Source: CAZRZN01 sp964604565 (lineage in GTDB: Bacteria > Pseudomonadota > Alphaproteobacteria > Rhodobacterales > Rhodobacteraceae). From it: 7,198 nucleotides of DNA. Shown here one piece after another: positions 6,419 through 7,198 of the stretch. The position numbers were made by a program, and so were the translations under genes. Location of the stretch: positions 1 to 7,198 of the forward strand of contig CAZRZN010000224.1 in assembly GCA_964604565.1 (NCBI GenBank), given 5' to 3'. A model generated the notes under the pieces. That model worked only from the letters and a program-made list of their open reading frames with translations, did no database searches and was not told the DNA's origin. Each line of letters begins with the position of its first letter. The stretch's first letter is position 1.

Positions 6419-7198
6419 TCATGCCGCGCGCCATTCCCCGCCGACGGCGATCCCGACCGAGGTCAGGCAGCGATCGAAGGGAACGACTTCTTCCCGGACA
6501 TCGACCAGATCGATCGGGCCTTCCACCTCGCGGATGACGCTGACATCGCCAAGGGCCCCGGGTTTCAGATGGCCCTGATCCGGCAGGCCCAGAACCCGGG
6601 CCGGGGCGGCGCTTGCGGCCTCGATCACCTCTGACAGGCTCCAGCCCAGTGCCATGAACTTGGTCATCACGCGCAGGTTGTCATGCACCGGGCCATCGAG
6701 ACACAGGGCATGCACGTCAGATGAAATCACGTCCGGGCGAAAGCCGTGCGCCAGCATGGTGCGGGCCGACTGCCATGAGAATGATCCCATGCCATGTGCA
6801 ACATCGAAGATCACGCCGCGCGCGCGCGCCTCAAGGATCGCGGGACGGATCTCTCCCTTGCCGTTGACGGGCGCATTGGGAAAGGGGCGAAAGCAATGGG
6901 TCAGCACGTCGCCCTTGCGCAGACGTCCGACGACCTCCGCATAGCTCGGGGGCGGTTCGTCGATATGCACCATCAGGGGCAGGCCCATTTCCTCGGCCAC
7001 ATCCATCGCCACATCCAGTGGCGCGATCCCCGAGGGACCGCTGGCCTTCAGCCCGATTCGGACCTTGATCCCCACGACGGTGTCGGAATATTGCGCCGCG
7101 ATCTCCGCTGCGTCGCGGGAGGCCATCAGCCGCATGTCATGGCTTTCGCCGATCATGATGCGCGAGGAAAACGCATAGATCCCGGCAAAACTGATGTG
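6419..7198 (-). CDS. Amidohydrolase/deacetylase-family metallohydrolase (COG3964 type), N-terminal part missing
   Basis: This is the C-terminal 259 residues of an amidohydrolase-superfamily enzyme. The frame is open to the right window edge, so the true start lies outside, and the ATG at 7156 is internal. Visible metal-site candidates, numbered from the edge, are Lys45 in GIKVRIG (the likely carboxylated lysine), His78 in MVHID, His101 in THCF and Asp161 in SSDVHA. The N-terminal HxH pair expected for the family is not in the window. The late LGLPDQGHLKPGALGDVSV stretch (203-221) is the usual end of the metallo-dependent hydrolase fold. This arrangement matches the group often annotated as dihydroorotase-like or amidohydrolase/deacetylase. 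A characterised member, Agrobacterium Atu3266, was reported to hydrolyse acetyl-(R)-mandelate rather than dihydroorotate. The enzyme is cytoplasmic by family. It is the first visible gene of the operon and probably cleaves an ester or amide bond in the imported substrate. Confidence 0.88.
   Translation of the reverse strand, partial: HISFAGIYAFSSRIMIGESHDMRLMASRDAAEIAAQYSDTVVGIKVRIGLKASGPSGIAPLDVAMDVAEEMGLPLMVHIDEPPPSYAEVVGRLRKGDVLTHCFRPFPNAPVNGKGEIRPAILEARARGVIFDVAHGMGSFSWQSARTMLAHGFRPDVISSDVHALCLDGPVHDNLRVMTKFMALGWSLSEVIEAASAAPARVLGLPDQGHLKPGALGDVSVIREVEGPIDLVDVREEVVPFDRCLTSVGIAVGGEWRAA

Overview
The window looks like a piece of a high-GC alphaproteobacterial chromosome or large replicon, most probably from the Rhodobacteraceae/roseobacter group. 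That is an inference from the strong G/C preference at third codon positions and the gene content; no rRNA or other taxonomic marker is present. All seven convincing genes lie on the minus strand, so the operon reads from the right edge of the window to the left.

Layout in transcription order. First comes a metal-dependent amidohydrolase/deacetylase of the COG3964 type, cut at its N-terminus by the right edge (7198-6419). A short-chain dehydrogenase/reductase follows (6375-5599). The remaining five genes are a complete peptide/nickel-class (Dpp/Opp) ABC importer: an exported family 5 solute-binding protein (5563-4040), two inner-membrane permeases (4030-3083 and 3086-2235) and two ATPases (2227-1271 and 1274-312). 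Gaps are 43, 35, 9 and 7 bp, and two junctions are 4-bp ATGA overlaps (permease 1/permease 2, ATPase 1/ATPase 2). This strongly suggests one polycistronic transcript whose promoter lies beyond the right edge. I see no convincing promoter or rho-independent terminator inside the window.

How the genes may work together: the binding protein captures an unknown substrate in the periplasm, the permeases and ATPases import it, the amidohydrolase cleaves an ester or amide bond, and the dehydrogenase oxidises or reduces the product. The substrate cannot be read from sequence. Dpp/Opp-type importers carry many non-peptide ligands, and two features (the enzymes encoded alongside, and the residue at a key ligand position of the binding protein) point away from ordinary dipeptides.

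The leftmost 311 bases, downstream of the last ATPase, contain no gene I can identify. One plus-strand frame is open from the left edge, and its first ~200 bases could be the fragment of another gene; its codon use is less G/C-biased than the operon. Overall this is a fairly ordinary catabolic ABC-transporter operon. I found no evidence of CRISPR, phage, insertion sequence, RNA gene or a clearly new system.
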